Positions 1-7,950 of a stretch of DNA of 64,000 bases are shown piece after piece. The stretch lies in contig CAZIDY010000006.1 in the NCBI GenBank assembly GCA_964538505.1, forward strand, positions 1 through 64,000, in the 5' to 3' direction. The DNA comes from Zeimonas sp964538505. Lineage in GTDB: Bacteria > Pseudomonadota > Gammaproteobacteria > Burkholderiales > Burkholderiaceae_E. The notes beneath the pieces were generated by a model. The model saw nothing but the letters and a program-made list of their open reading frames with translations. It had not been told where the DNA came from and ran no database searches. Position 1 is the first letter of the stretch; every line of letters starts with the position of its first letter. The position numbers and the translations under genes are program-made.

Positions 1-112
1 TCACGATCTGCGTCGACTTGTAGATCAGCACGAAGCACATCGCGACGACGCCGTAGAGCGTGCCGATGATGAGCCCGTTGATGACCAGCTGCAGGAGAAG
101 CGTCGTGTTCAT
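1..112 (-). CDS. livH: Branched-chain amino acid ABC transporter permease LivH (5' part only)
   Basis: Only the first 37 codons are inside the window; the gene continues past the left edge. They read MNTTLLLQLVINGLIIGTLY and onward into a hydrophobic first membrane segment, the usual N-terminus of LivH-type inner-membrane permeases of the hydrophobic amino acid uptake family. The start follows the stop of the acyl-CoA synthetase by 9 bp on the same strand, so livG, the synthetase and livH form one transcription unit. No strong Shine-Dalgarno is visible, which fits translational coupling. The substrate may be a branched-chain or aromatic carboxylate rather than an amino acid, given the synthetase between the transporter genes; that is an inference. 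Confidence 0.85.
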   Translation of the reverse strand, partial: MNTTLLLQLVINGLIIGTLYGVVAMCFVLIYKSTQIV

Positions 113-121
113 CGTGTTCGC

Positions 122-2095
122 TCAGGCGGTGACCGCCTCCTCGTCCGCGCGCCGCGCCGGCGGCCGGTAGGCCTTCAGCGTCTCGACGACGAGGTCGGTG
201 CGGATGCGCGACTTCGTGCCGTCCTGGAAGGTAATCATCGTGTCGACATGCACCTGTGGCTCGCCGGAGTAGATCGCGTCGATGATGTCGGCATACTTCT
301 CGTTGATCACGCCGCGGCGCACCTTGCGCGTGCGCGTGAGCTCGCCATCGTCGGCATCGAGCTCCTTGTAGAGCAGCACGAACTTCCCGATGCGCTGCGG
401 CTCGGGCAATGTTGCATTCACCTTCTCGATCTCCTCGCGCAGCAGCGCATACACCTGCGCCTGGCCCGCGAGGTTCGTGTAGTTGGTGAACGCGATGCCG
501 CGCTGCTCGACCCACTTCGAGACGATCGAGTAGCGGATGCAGATGATCGTCGACAGGAACGGCTTGTCGTGGCCGAGGATGACGGCCTCGGCGATGAACG
601 GCGAGAACTTCAGCTTGTTCTCGATGAACATCGGCGAGAAACGCGTGCCGGTGGAGGTGACGGCCAGATCCTTGATGCGGTCGATGACGACGAGGTGGCC
701 GTTCTCCTTCTTGATGTACCCGGCGTCGCCGGTGTGCATCCAGCCGTCCTTCAGGTCGGCGTGCGTCGCCTCCTCGTTCCGGTAGAAACCGAGGAACAGG
801 CCCTCGCTGCGCGCGACGATCTCGCCGACGCCGTTGGCGTCGGGATTCTCGATACGGATCTCCGAGGTATCGAAGGGCACCCCCACGGTGTCGAAATCGA
901 CGTCGTCGGCACGGTGGATCGTGTATGCGCCGGCGAGCTCGGTCTGGCCGTAGATCTGTCGGAGCGGAACGCCCATCGCCTGGAAGAAGCGGAAGGTTTC
1001 CGGGCCGAGTGCGGCGCCGCCGGTGGCCGCCGACTTCAGGTAGGTGAAACCGAGACGGTCGCGCAGCGCGCGAAACAGGATCCAGTCGGCGATCTTCGAG
1101 CGCCCGCCGCGATCGAGCGCCGCCAGCCCGAGCTTCATCCCTAGCTCGAACATCTTCTGCTTGAACGGCGTGGCATCCATGATGCGCGCGCGCACGTCGG
1201 CAGCGATCTGCTCCCAGACGCGCGGGGCGAGCAGCACGAAGGTGGGCCCGATCTCGCGCAGGTCGGCCATCTGCGTCTCGGGCTCCTCGACGAAGTTCAC
1301 CTTGATGCGCGAGATGAGCGCCTGCGCCACCGCGTAGACCTGCTCCATGATCCAGGGCAGCGGCAGCATCGAGACGTAGTCGTCGGTAGGCGCCTTCGGA
1401 TCGGCGCGCAGGTACGACAGGCAGTGCGCGAGGAAAGGCCCCGACTGCAGCATCGCGATCTTCGGGTTCGACACGGTGCCCGAGGTCGTGCACAGCACGG
1501 CCACGTCGCTGCCCTTGCCGAGCGCCACCTCGTTCTCGAAGCGCTTCGGGTCGGCGGCGTGCAGCGGCGCGCCGGCGGCCTTGAGCTCCTCCCAGCTCAT
1601 CAGCCGGTCGTCGCTGTACTTGCGCATGCCGCGCGGATCGAAATAGACGATGCGCTCGATGCACGGCAGCCGCTCGGCAATCTCGAGCAGCTTGTCGACC
1701 TGCTCCTCGTCCTCGGCAAGCACGATTCGCACCTGCGCGTAGTCGATCAGGTACGCGACCTCGTCGTTCAGTGCGTCGGCATAAATGCCGAGCGACATGC
1801 CGCCGACCGCATGCGCGGCGAGCTCGCCCCAGACCATCTCGGGACGGTTCTTGCCGATGATCGAGATCACGTCGCCGCGCTGCACGCCGAGCGCGAGCAG
1901 TCCGAGCGCAATCTCGCGCACGCGGTCGCGGTAGTCGGCCCAGGTGAATTCGTTCCAGATGCCGAATTCCTTCTCGCGCATCGCCACTTCGTTCGGCCAG
2001 CGTTCGGCGTTGTGCAGCAGCAGCTTCGGGAAGGTGTCGTAGCGGACGACGTCGGCGTAGTCGGTAGCCATCGCGGTAGCCATCGCGGTCGCCAT
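122..2095 (-). CDS. AMP-forming acyl-CoA synthetase, Liv-transporter-associated
   Basis: 657 residues. Adenylate-forming enzyme that activates a carboxylic acid as acyl-AMP and then acyl-CoA. The phosphate-binding motif TSGTVSNPK is at about residues 204-212, followed by YGQTE near 388, the TGD of the A7 motif near 452, and a hinge region beginning DRIKDL. The length matches long-chain acyl-CoA synthetases commonly embedded in Liv-type ABC operons of Betaproteobacteria, where the ligase is thought to trap the imported acid. It lies 4 bp downstream of livG and 9 bp upstream of livH. The N-terminus is odd: MATAMATAMATD, from a 12-bp tandem repeat with three in-frame ATGs (2095, 2083, 2071), so the real start is uncertain. 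Exact substrate unknown. Confidence 0.9.
   Translation of the reverse strand: MATAMATAMATDYADVVRYDTFPKLLLHNAERWPNEVAMREKEFGIWNEFTWADYRDRVREIALGLLALGVQRGDVISIIGKNRPEMVWGELAAHAVGGMSLGIYADALNDEVAYLIDYAQVRIVLAEDEEQVDKLLEIAERLPCIERIVYFDPRGMRKYSDDRLMSWEELKAAGAPLHAADPKRFENEVALGKGSDVAVLCTTSGTVSNPKIAMLQSGPFLAHCLSYLRADPKAPTDDYVSMLPLPWIMEQVYAVAQALISRIKVNFVEEPETQMADLREIGPTFVLLAPRVWEQIAADVRARIMDATPFKQKMFELGMKLGLAALDRGGRSKIADWILFRALRDRLGFTYLKSAATGGAALGPETFRFFQAMGVPLRQIYGQTELAGAYTIHRADDVDFDTVGVPFDTSEIRIENPDANGVGEIVARSEGLFLGFYRNEEATHADLKDGWMHTGDAGYIKKENGHLVVIDRIKDLAVTSTGTRFSPMFIENKLKFSPFIAEAVILGHDKPFLSTIICIRYSIVSKWVEQRGIAFTNYTNLAGQAQVYALLREEIEKVNATLPEPQRIGKFVLLYKELDADDGELTRTRKVRRGVINEKYADIIDAIYSGEPQVHVDTMITFQDGTKSRIRTDLVVETLKAYRPPARRADEEAVTA
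2063..2095 (-). repeat. 12-bp tandem repeat carrying three in-frame start codons
   Basis: Two full units (ATGGCGACCGCG, ATGGCTACCGCG) and a 9-bp partial unit (ATGGCTACC) form the first codons of the acyl-CoA synthetase. Each unit begins with ATG in frame, so gain or loss of a unit would leave the reading frame intact while changing the distance from the livG stop. Confidence 0.8.
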
Positions 2096-2099
2096 CGCT

Positions 2100-2909
2100 T
2101 CAGCCCTGCACCTGCTCGGCCGGGTGTGCGTCGTCGACGCCCAGATAGGCCGTCTTCACCTGCTCATTGTCCATGATCTCGTGCGGCAGGCCGCTGGCGA
2201 TCACGCGGCCGAAATCGAGCACCATCACGCGCTGCGAGATGTCCATCACGACACCCATGTCGTGCTCGATCATGATCACCGTCATCCCCCATTCCTCGTT
2301 GAGGTCGACGATATAGCGCGCCATGTCCTCCTTCTCCTCGAGGTTCATGCCAGCCATCGGCTCGTCGAGCAGGATGAGATCGGGCCGCACGGCAACGGCG
2401 CGCGCGAGCTCGACGCGCTTGCGCAGGCCGTACGACAGCGTGCCGGCGACCGCCTTGCGGATATGGCTGATCTCGAGGAAGTCGATGATGTCTTCCACGT
2501 ACCGCCGGTGCGCGATCTCCTCCTTCTGCGCGCCGCCGAACCAGTACAGCGAACCGCCGAGGAACGTGTTCTTCATCAGATGGTGCCGCCCGACCATGAT
2601 GTTGTCGAGCACCGTCATGTGACTGAACAGCGCGAGGTTCTGGAAGGTGCGCCCGAGGCCGAGCGCGGCGCGCTGGCTGGGCGTGAGGCGCGTGATCTCG
2701 CGCCCCTTGAAATGGATCGAACCGGCGGTGGGCGAATAGCGCCCCGAGACGCAGTTCAGCATCGAGGTCTTGCCGGCGCCGTTCGGACCGATGATCGAGA
2801 ACAGCTCTCCCGTGCGGACCTCGAAGTTCACGTCCATCAACGCCTTCACGCCGCCGAACTGCAGCGAGACGTTGCGTACCTCGAGAATCGGCGCCGAGTC
2901 ATTGACCAA
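2100..2909 (-). CDS. livG: Branched-chain amino acid-type ABC transporter ATP-binding protein LivG
   Basis: 269 residues, cytoplasmic ATPase of a Liv-type importer. Walker A GPNGAGKT is at residues 41-48, the signature region LSYGLRKRVE at about 158-167, Walker B LILLDEP at about 177-183, and the switch histidine lies in the IEHD motif near 215. The long insertion between Walker A and the signature is typical of LivG rather than LivF. First gene of the minus-strand unit livG-synthetase-livH; a Crp/Fnr-type gene lies divergently upstream across about 76 bp. A partner LivF and the binding protein are presumably beyond the left edge. Confidence 0.93.
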   Translation of the reverse strand: MVNDSAPILEVRNVSLQFGGVKALMDVNFEVRTGELFSIIGPNGAGKTSMLNCVSGRYSPTAGSIHFKGREITRLTPSQRAALGLGRTFQNLALFSHMTVLDNIMVGRHHLMKNTFLGGSLYWFGGAQKEEIAHRRYVEDIIDFLEISHIRKAVAGTLSYGLRKRVELARAVAVRPDLILLDEPMAGMNLEEKEDMARYIVDLNEEWGMTVIMIEHDMGVVMDISQRVMVLDFGRVIASGLPHEIMDNEQVKTAYLGVDDAHPAEQVQG

Positions 2910-2985
2910 GCTGCACTCCTCCTCTGGATGCGTTCGAACGAACGTCCTCGTCGCCCGGAAGTCTATGGTACGCGCGCCGGTATAG

Positions 2986-3699
2986 TTGTCGCCTCACCGA
3001 CAAAGTCAGGGATTACCGGGAGTCGTGACCGCTTTCGAGGAGCTCGCTGCGCTTTCACCATGGCTGCACGAGCTTGATGCGGTGCAGCAGGAACGCGTTC
3101 GGCGCGACCTCTTCGAACGCGAGTTGCACGCCGGCGCGTTCGTCTGTCGCAAGGGTGAAGCCGTCGAACACTGGATCGGCGTGCTGCGCGGCATCGTCAA
3201 GGTGAGCAACGTCTCCACCGCGGGCAAGTCGGTGACGCTCACCGGGATCGCCGCCGGCGGCTGGTTCGGCGAAGGCTCGCTGCTGAAGGACGAGCCGCGA
3301 CGCTACGACGTCGTCGCGCTGCGCGACAGCCGCATCGCGTACCTGCCGCGCGCCACCTTTCACTGGCTGCTCGACACGAGCATCGGGTTCAACCGGCATC
3401 TGCTCGGCCAGCTGAACGAGCGGCTCGGCCAGTTCATCGGCACGGTGGAAATCGACCGCCTGCTCGGACCCGACGCGCGCGTCGCGCGCTGCCTGGCGCA
3501 GCTGTTCAACCCGCTGCTCTATCCGGGCGTCGGCACGCGGCTGGAGATCGCGCAGAGCGAAATCGGCTTCCTCACCGGGCTGTCACGGCAGACGGTGAAC
3601 CGCGCGCTGCAGCGGCTCGAGCGCGACGGCTTCGTGCAGCTCGAGTACGGAGCGCTGACGGTCGTCTCGCTCGACGGCCTACGTCACTTCGACGGTTGA
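2986..3699 (+). CDS. Crp/Fnr-family transcriptional regulator
   Basis: About 237 residues. An N-terminal cyclic-nucleotide-binding-like beta-roll is followed by a C-terminal winged helix with recognition helix GLSRQTVNRALQRLERDGF. The FNR N-terminal cysteine cluster is absent (a single Cys in FVCRKGE), so it is not an oxygen-sensing FNR; the effector is unknown. The start is uncertain: a TTG at the given position lacks a good Shine-Dalgarno, and an in-frame GTG at 3025 has GGGAG only 2-3 nt ahead of it. Divergent from livG, which makes local control of the acyl-CoA synthetase/transporter unit plausible but unproven. Confidence 0.85.
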   Translation: MSPHRQSQGLPGVVTAFEELAALSPWLHELDAVQQERVRRDLFERELHAGAFVCRKGEAVEHWIGVLRGIVKVSNVSTAGKSVTLTGIAAGGWFGEGSLLKDEPRRYDVVALRDSRIAYLPRATFHWLLDTSIGFNRHLLGQLNERLGQFIGTVEIDRLLGPDARVARCLAQLFNPLLYPGVGTRLEIAQSEIGFLTGLSRQTVNRALQRLERDGFVQLEYGALTVVSLDGLRHFDG

Positions 3700-4418
3700 T
3701 CGGCCGCAGGAGGAGTCGCCTCCTGGGTGCCCCGGCGCTCGAGCAGCAGCTGCAGCTCGGCGAAGCCGGCCGGATGCGTGCGGCGCTCGTACGGCGGGCG
3801 CGGCCAGGCCCATCGGCTCGACGGAAAGAGCGCGCGCATCGCGTTGATGTCGCAGTGATAGGGCGGGCCTTCGACGAAGCCCTCGCGGCGGCGTTCGCGC
3901 TCGACCTGCATGGCGAGCAAGACGAGCGTGCCGCCGACGGCGAGCCAGTCGGCGAGCCGCTTCGCGTAGGCGACCCAGTGGTCCGGATGCAGCGCGCAGA
4001 GGCAGGCCTGGTCCCAGATCGCATCGAGCGGCGCCGGCGGAGCCCACGCCAGGAGATCGGCCTCGAGCACGTCGGCTTCGAGACCGGCCTGCAAGACCCG
4101 CTCGCGCGTCTGCGCGACCGCAGCCGGCGCGTAGTCGACGGCGAGCACGCGGAAGCCGGCGGCGGCGAGGCGCACTACTTCGTGGCCGGCGCCGCAGCCC
4201 GGAACCAGCACACGCCCGCCCGCCGGGAACGCGCCACGTATCAGCAGCGGCTCGAGTGCCGGGTTCGCTTCGCCGCGATCCCACGGCGTTCGTTGTGCGA
4301 CGAAGCGCTCCTGCCAGAAGGCGGGCGACGGGCCAGTCGTCGCGTCCCGGAGCGACTTGTCCGCCGCGCCGCTGCCGTTGCCGTCGCTACGGGCGCCCCG
4401 TCGTTCGCGGGAAGTCAC
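3684..4418 (-). CDS. TPMT-like SAM-dependent methyltransferase
   Basis: 244 residues with a GTG start whose bases overlap the TGA stop of the dehydrogenase gene upstream (4-bp overlap), indicating translational coupling. The family features are FWQERF, then TPWDRGEANP, the SAM-binding loop VLVPGCGAGHEV, and an acidic residue in VDYAP, all typical of the thiopurine S-methyltransferase (TPMT/DUF938-like) fold. It converges with the Crp/Fnr gene and overlaps its end by 16 bp. The natural substrate in bacteria is usually unknown (thiols, selenium or tellurium compounds are documented for some members). No ATG exists in this frame near the N-terminus, which supports the GTG. Confidence 0.85.
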   Translation of the reverse strand: MTSRERRGARSDGNGSGAADKSLRDATTGPSPAFWQERFVAQRTPWDRGEANPALEPLLIRGAFPAGGRVLVPGCGAGHEVVRLAAAGFRVLAVDYAPAAVAQTRERVLQAGLEADVLEADLLAWAPPAPLDAIWDQACLCALHPDHWVAYAKRLADWLAVGGTLVLLAMQVERERRREGFVEGPPYHCDINAMRALFPSSRWAWPRPPYERRTHPAGFAELQLLLERRGTQEATPPAADQPSK

Positions 4419-5269
4419 TTGTCGTAGCGATAGAACCCGCGTCCCGTCTTGCGACCGAGCTGGCCCGCATCGACCATCTCGCGCAGCAGCGGCGCCGGGC
4501 GGTATTTCGGATCGTTGAAGGTGCCGTAGAGCACTTCCATCACCGCCAGCTCGACGTCGAGCCCGATCAGGTCGCACAGCGCGAGCGGGCCGATCGGATG
4601 GTTGCAGCCGAGCTTCATCCCGGCGTCGATTTCCTCGGCGCTGGCCAGCCCTTCCTGCAGCGCGAAGATGGCCTCGTTGATCATCGGGCACAGGATCCGG
4701 TTGACGACGAAACCGGCGCTGTTCTTCACGCCGATCGGCGTCTTGCCGAGGCGCTTCGCCAGCTCGGTGACGGCGTCGACCGTCGCGTCGGAGGTGCGCA
4801 GCCCGCGGATGATCTCGACCAGCGCCATCACCGGCACCGGGTTGAAGAAATGCATGCCGACGAAGCGCTCGGGGTCCTTCAGCGAAGCAGCGAGCTTCGT
4901 GATCGAGATCGACGACGTGTTCGTCGCGATGATCGTCCCCGGCTTCGCGATCGCATCGACGTTGCGCAGGATCTTGTCCTTCAGCGCCTCGTTCTCGGTG
5001 GCCGCTTCGATGACGAGACCGCAGCTGCCGAGGTCTTCGGCGCGCGTCGTCGTGCGCACGCGGCCGAGCATCTCGGCCTTCTTCGCCTCGTCGAGCGAGC
5101 CCTTCTTGACGAGGCGATCGAGCGAGCCGGTGATCGCGCGCACGCCACGCGTGGTCGCCGCCTCGTCGATGTCCTGCATCGTCACGTCGATGCCCGCCTG
5201 TGCGCACGCCTGCGCGATGCCGCTGCCCATCGTGCCCGCGCCGATGATGCCCACGCTCTGGATCGCCAT
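4415..5269 (-). CDS. 3-hydroxybutyryl-CoA dehydrogenase
   Basis: 284 residues, the normal family length. Interconverts 3-hydroxyacyl-CoA and acetoacyl-CoA with NAD(P). The dinucleotide-binding loop GIIGAGTMGSGIAQ is at residues 7-20, the catalytic His is in GMHFFNPVPVM, and the C-terminal dimerisation domain carries NRILCPMINEA and GCNHPIGPLAL. The chosen ATG (MAIQSV) has AAGG about 5 nt upstream; a longer reading frame would add an unrelated basic segment. Part of the acyl-CoA metabolism spread through this window (butyrate/PHB or fatty acid degradation). The TPMT-like gene follows with overlap. Confidence 0.93.
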   Translation of the reverse strand: MAIQSVGIIGAGTMGSGIAQACAQAGIDVTMQDIDEAATTRGVRAITGSLDRLVKKGSLDEAKKAEMLGRVRTTTRAEDLGSCGLVIEAATENEALKDKILRNVDAIAKPGTIIATNTSSISITKLAASLKDPERFVGMHFFNPVPVMALVEIIRGLRTSDATVDAVTELAKRLGKTPIGVKNSAGFVVNRILCPMINEAIFALQEGLASAEEIDAGMKLGCNHPIGPLALCDLIGLDVELAVMEVLYGTFNDPKYRPAPLLREMVDAGQLGRKTGRGFYRYDK

Positions 5270-5310
5270 TGCCTTGAATCCTGTTCGTCGTCTGGAGGAT
5301 CGAATTGTAG

Positions 5311-5335
5311 GCTGGGGAACGTGCCCTTCCCCAGC
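5311..5335 (-). terminator. Hairpin between ilvA and the hydroxybutyryl-CoA dehydrogenase gene
   Basis: Perfect 9-bp stem GCTGGGGAA / TTCCCCAGC with a 7-nt loop. No strong U-tract follows on the minus strand (CTACAATT). It could end the upstream operon or belong to the decayed insertion sequence next to it. Confidence 0.45.
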
Positions 5336-5355
5336 GCTCGGCGGGAGCACACACC

Positions 5356-5415
5356 ATCAAGAGCCGCCGACCCTATCCCCCGGAGTTCCGCCAGCAAATG
5401 GTCGAACTGGTCGGC
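5356..5415 (+). pseudogene. Remnant of an IS3-type transposase OrfA N-terminus
   Basis: In one plus-strand frame the sequence reads IKSRRPYPPEFRQQMVELV and then becomes unrelated. The pattern [R]-R-x-Y-P-P-E-F-R-Q-Q-M-V-E-L-V is the typical start of IS3-family OrfA helix-turn-helix proteins. The expected ATG is ATC here, and similarity ends after about 19 codons at GGTCGGCACGGGG. No OrfB or second inverted repeat is present. A short scar is the most likely explanation; a chance match is unlikely given the unbroken run. Confidence 0.55.
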
Positions 5416-5449
5416 ACGGGGCCTGACCCCGGTTCGCGGTTCGAGCGGC

Positions 5450-6682
5450 TCAGTCGCTTCGTGCGTCGAAGCCGTCGTCGCGCAGACGTCGCAGCACCCG
5501 CTCGATGTGGTCCTGTGACTCGGTCTGCACGACGATCTCGATCTCGACTCGCTGCGCGCCCTTGGTGCCGAAGGCCCGCTCGTGGTGGATCTGCTCGACA
5601 TTCGCGCGCTCGTCGGCGAGCAGCGCAGTGACGCGAGCCAGCGCGCCGGGCGCGTCGCGCACGTCGACGACGAGACGCGCGAGCCGGCCCGTGCGCGCAA
5701 GACCGCGCTCGATGATCGCGCCGAGCAGCAGCGGATCGATGTTGCCGCCCGACAGCACGAGACCGACGCGGCGACCGGCGAAACGCTTCCGATGCGCGAG
5801 CACCGCGGCAAGCCCCGCAGCGCCGGCGCCTTCGACGACGGTCTTCTCGATCTCGAGCAGCAGCAGGATCGCCTCCTCGATCTGCCCGTCGTCGACGAGC
5901 ACCACCTCGTCCACATGTCGGCGCAGCAACGGCAGCGTGAGAGCGCCGAGTCGGTTCACCGCGATGCCGTCGGCGATCGACGAGGCACCCACGGCGTGCT
6001 GACCATCGCACAACGCGTCGTGCACGAGCGCGAAGCGCTCGCTCTGCACGCCGACGACGCGCACCGACGGCCGCAACCGATGCAGCGCGATGGCGATGCC
6101 GGAAGCCAGGCCGCCGCCGCCGATCGGCACGACGACCTCGTCGAGCTCGTGCGGGGAACGCGCGATCTCGAGGCCCACCGTGCCCTGCCCGGCGATCACC
6201 GCGGCATCGTCGAAGGGATCGATCATCGTCAGCCCGCGCTCGGCCGCAATCGCAGCGCCGTGCGCGAAGGTCTCGTCGAAGCGCTCGCCGTGCAGCACGA
6301 TCGACGCGCCGAGCGCGCGCGTGCGCGCGATCTTCACCGACGCGGTGCCGCAGGGCATCACGATCGTCGCCGGGATGCCGAGCCGCTTCGCATGCCAGGC
6401 GACGCCCTGCGCATGATTGCCGGCCGATACCGCAACGACACCGCGCTCACGCTCACGCGGCCCGAGCTGGACGAGGCGGTTCAGCGCACCCCGTTCCTTG
6501 AACGACGCGGTGAACTGCAGGTTCTCGAACTTCAGGAACACCGAGGCGCCGGCGATCTCCGACAGCGTGCGCGAGTGCAGGAACGGCGTGTTCTCTACCT
6601 GGCCCGCGATGCGCCGGGCGGCGCGCTCGACGTCTTCGAAGCCGATCGCGTCGGGCGGCGACGCATCGTTCGCGCCGGCCAT
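5450..6682 (-). CDS. ilvA: Threonine ammonia-lyase with C-terminal ACT domain
   Basis: 410 residues. PLP-dependent deamination of threonine (and serine) to 2-oxobutyrate. The PLP lysine lies in TASFKERGA (K62), a substrate loop in SAGNHAQG, the phosphate-binding glycine loop in PIGGGGLASG, and a late motif in VLSGGN. Residues from about 330 form one ACT domain (LARLVVDVRDAPGALARVTALL), the architecture of the roughly 400-residue catabolic/single-ACT class rather than the 500-residue double-ACT IlvA. Its ATG directly abuts the stop of the iron-permease-like gene, with GAGGG upstream, so it is the last gene of the ybhP-clsB-ybhN unit. 2-Oxobutyrate can feed propionyl-CoA or isoleucine synthesis. 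Confidence 0.92.
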   Translation of the reverse strand: MAGANDASPPDAIGFEDVERAARRIAGQVENTPFLHSRTLSEIAGASVFLKFENLQFTASFKERGALNRLVQLGPRERERGVVAVSAGNHAQGVAWHAKRLGIPATIVMPCGTASVKIARTRALGASIVLHGERFDETFAHGAAIAAERGLTMIDPFDDAAVIAGQGTVGLEIARSPHELDEVVVPIGGGGLASGIAIALHRLRPSVRVVGVQSERFALVHDALCDGQHAVGASSIADGIAVNRLGALTLPLLRRHVDEVVLVDDGQIEEAILLLLEIEKTVVEGAGAAGLAAVLAHRKRFAGRRVGLVLSGGNIDPLLLGAIIERGLARTGRLARLVVDVRDAPGALARVTALLADERANVEQIHHERAFGTKGAQRVEIEIVVQTESQDHIERVLRRLRDDGFDARSD

Positions 6683-6904
6683 TCAGGCGCCCTCGACGTA
6701 CTCGTGCGAAGCGGGCAACTCGTTCAGCTTCAGATGCACGGCCCGGCTGTCCTTGTTCTGCGAGTGCTGGATCAGGAACACCATCAGGAACGTGACGATC
6801 GTCGTGCCGGTGTTGATGACCAGCTGCCACGTCTCCGGGAAACCGAAGATCGGCCCGGTGCCCGCCCAGACGATAACAGTCGCGACGGCGAGAATGAACA
6901 CCAC
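6683..6904 (-). CDS. Short low-affinity iron permease-like membrane protein
   Basis: About 73 residues if the first in-frame GTG after the upstream stop is used (a second GTG follows at once). It contains WAGTGPIFGFPETWQLVINT followed by GTTIVTFLMVFLIQ and NKDSRAVHLKLNEL, the conserved core of the low-affinity Fe/Cu permease family (PF04120), with two membrane segments. Family members usually have about 20-25 more residues before the first membrane helix. Upstream codons in this frame overlap the YbhN-type gene and look non-native. It may be a naturally short form or an N-terminally eroded gene. Metal transport by this family is weakly established. Confidence 0.7.
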   Translation of the reverse strand: MVFILAVATVIVWAGTGPIFGFPETWQLVINTGTTIVTFLMVFLIQHSQNKDSRAVHLKLNELPASHEYVEGA

Positions 6905-6911
6905 AGCGCGA

Positions 6912-7898
6912 TCAGCGCCCGGGGCCCGAGGCTTCGCCGCGTGTCCGCGCCGGCTGCACGGGTACTCGATGCCGCGCGAGCCACTCCAGCATGAGGAACA
7001 GCACGCCGGCCACCGCAAGCGGAATCAGGTAGTAGATCGCACGATAGGCAAGCACCGCGGCGAGGATCGTCCCTGTGCCGATCGACCATCCGAGCATCGC
7101 GACGTACACCCCCTCGATCACGCCGAGCCCGCCGGGAATGTGCGCCATCGCGCCGGCGATGCTGGCGACGCAGACGACGGCAAGCACGGTCGCATAAGAA
7201 GCCTGCTGCGAAAGCAGCAGGTAGGCGACACCGGCGATCACGAGCCAGTTCGACGCACCGAGCAGCAGCTGGCGCAGCGCCATCGAAGTCGCGGGTAGCG
7301 TAAACGAGCGTCCGCGCAGCGACCAGTCGCGCCGCCGCGAGAAGCGGCACAGCGCAACATAGCCCAGCGCCGCCGACGCCATCACGGCACCGACGATGCG
7401 CATCACGCCGTCGCCCGCCTTCCACCCCTCGGGGAACTGCACGCCGCCGATCGCGAACACGACGCCCGCGACGAGCAGGTAGCCGACCCAGTTCGTCGCC
7501 ATGCTGAACGCGATGATCGCGGCGATCTTCCGCTGCTCGACGCTGACCCGCGAGTACATCCGAAGACGGAAGCCGGCGCCGCCCACGATCGCGCCCAGGT
7601 TCAGGTTGAACGCATAGCTGACGGCACCGATCAACGCGCTGCGCGCATCGGACACCCTGGCTCCGACGTAGCGCCGGCTGAGCACGTCGAAGCCGCCGTA
7701 GATCGCGTAACTGAGCAAGGCCAGCGCGCCGGCGCCGATCAGCGTCGATGCACGATACGCGCGCAGCGTCCCGGCAACCTCCGACCAGTCGACCGTCTTC
7801 GACTGTCGCCACGCGAGCCAGCCGGCAAGGCCGAAGAAGACGAGCAGCAGGATGCGCCCCGCCCAGCGTCGGTAGCGGCTGTGCGGCGGGCCGTTCAT
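6912..7898 (-). CDS. YbhN-type membrane protein (lysylphosphatidylglycerol synthase transmembrane-like)
   Basis: 328 residues, multi-pass inner-membrane protein of the UPF0104/YbhN family, related to the flippase half of MprF. Hydrophobic segments alternate through the whole length; GAIVGGAGFRLRMYSR and AHIPGGLGVIEGV are the two conserved family motifs. The start MNGPPHSRYRRW precedes the first membrane segment; in-frame codons further upstream encode a low-quality basic tail. The gene follows clsB by 52 bp, giving the order ybhP-clsB-ybhN seen in Escherichia coli. A role in phospholipid handling next to cardiolipin synthase is inferred from this order. Confidence 0.88.
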   Translation of the reverse strand: MNGPPHSRYRRWAGRILLLVFFGLAGWLAWRQSKTVDWSEVAGTLRAYRASTLIGAGALALLSYAIYGGFDVLSRRYVGARVSDARSALIGAVSYAFNLNLGAIVGGAGFRLRMYSRVSVEQRKIAAIIAFSMATNWVGYLLVAGVVFAIGGVQFPEGWKAGDGVMRIVGAVMASAALGYVALCRFSRRRDWSLRGRSFTLPATSMALRQLLLGASNWLVIAGVAYLLLSQQASYATVLAVVCVASIAGAMAHIPGGLGVIEGVYVAMLGWSIGTGTILAAVLAYRAIYYLIPLAVAGVLFLMLEWLARHRVPVQPARTRGEASGPGR

Positions 7899-7950
7899 CG
7901 GTATGCCGCTGTCTTCGACCTGTGCGGCGGCATGGCTTTTCTCCGGTCTT

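Noticed and set aside
2986..3699. Crp/Fnr gene as the FNR that would bind the fixA box
   Set aside because: It lacks the N-terminal cysteines for an iron-sulfur cluster, and its recognition helix differs at the FNR E-x-x-S-R positions (Q and N instead of E and S).
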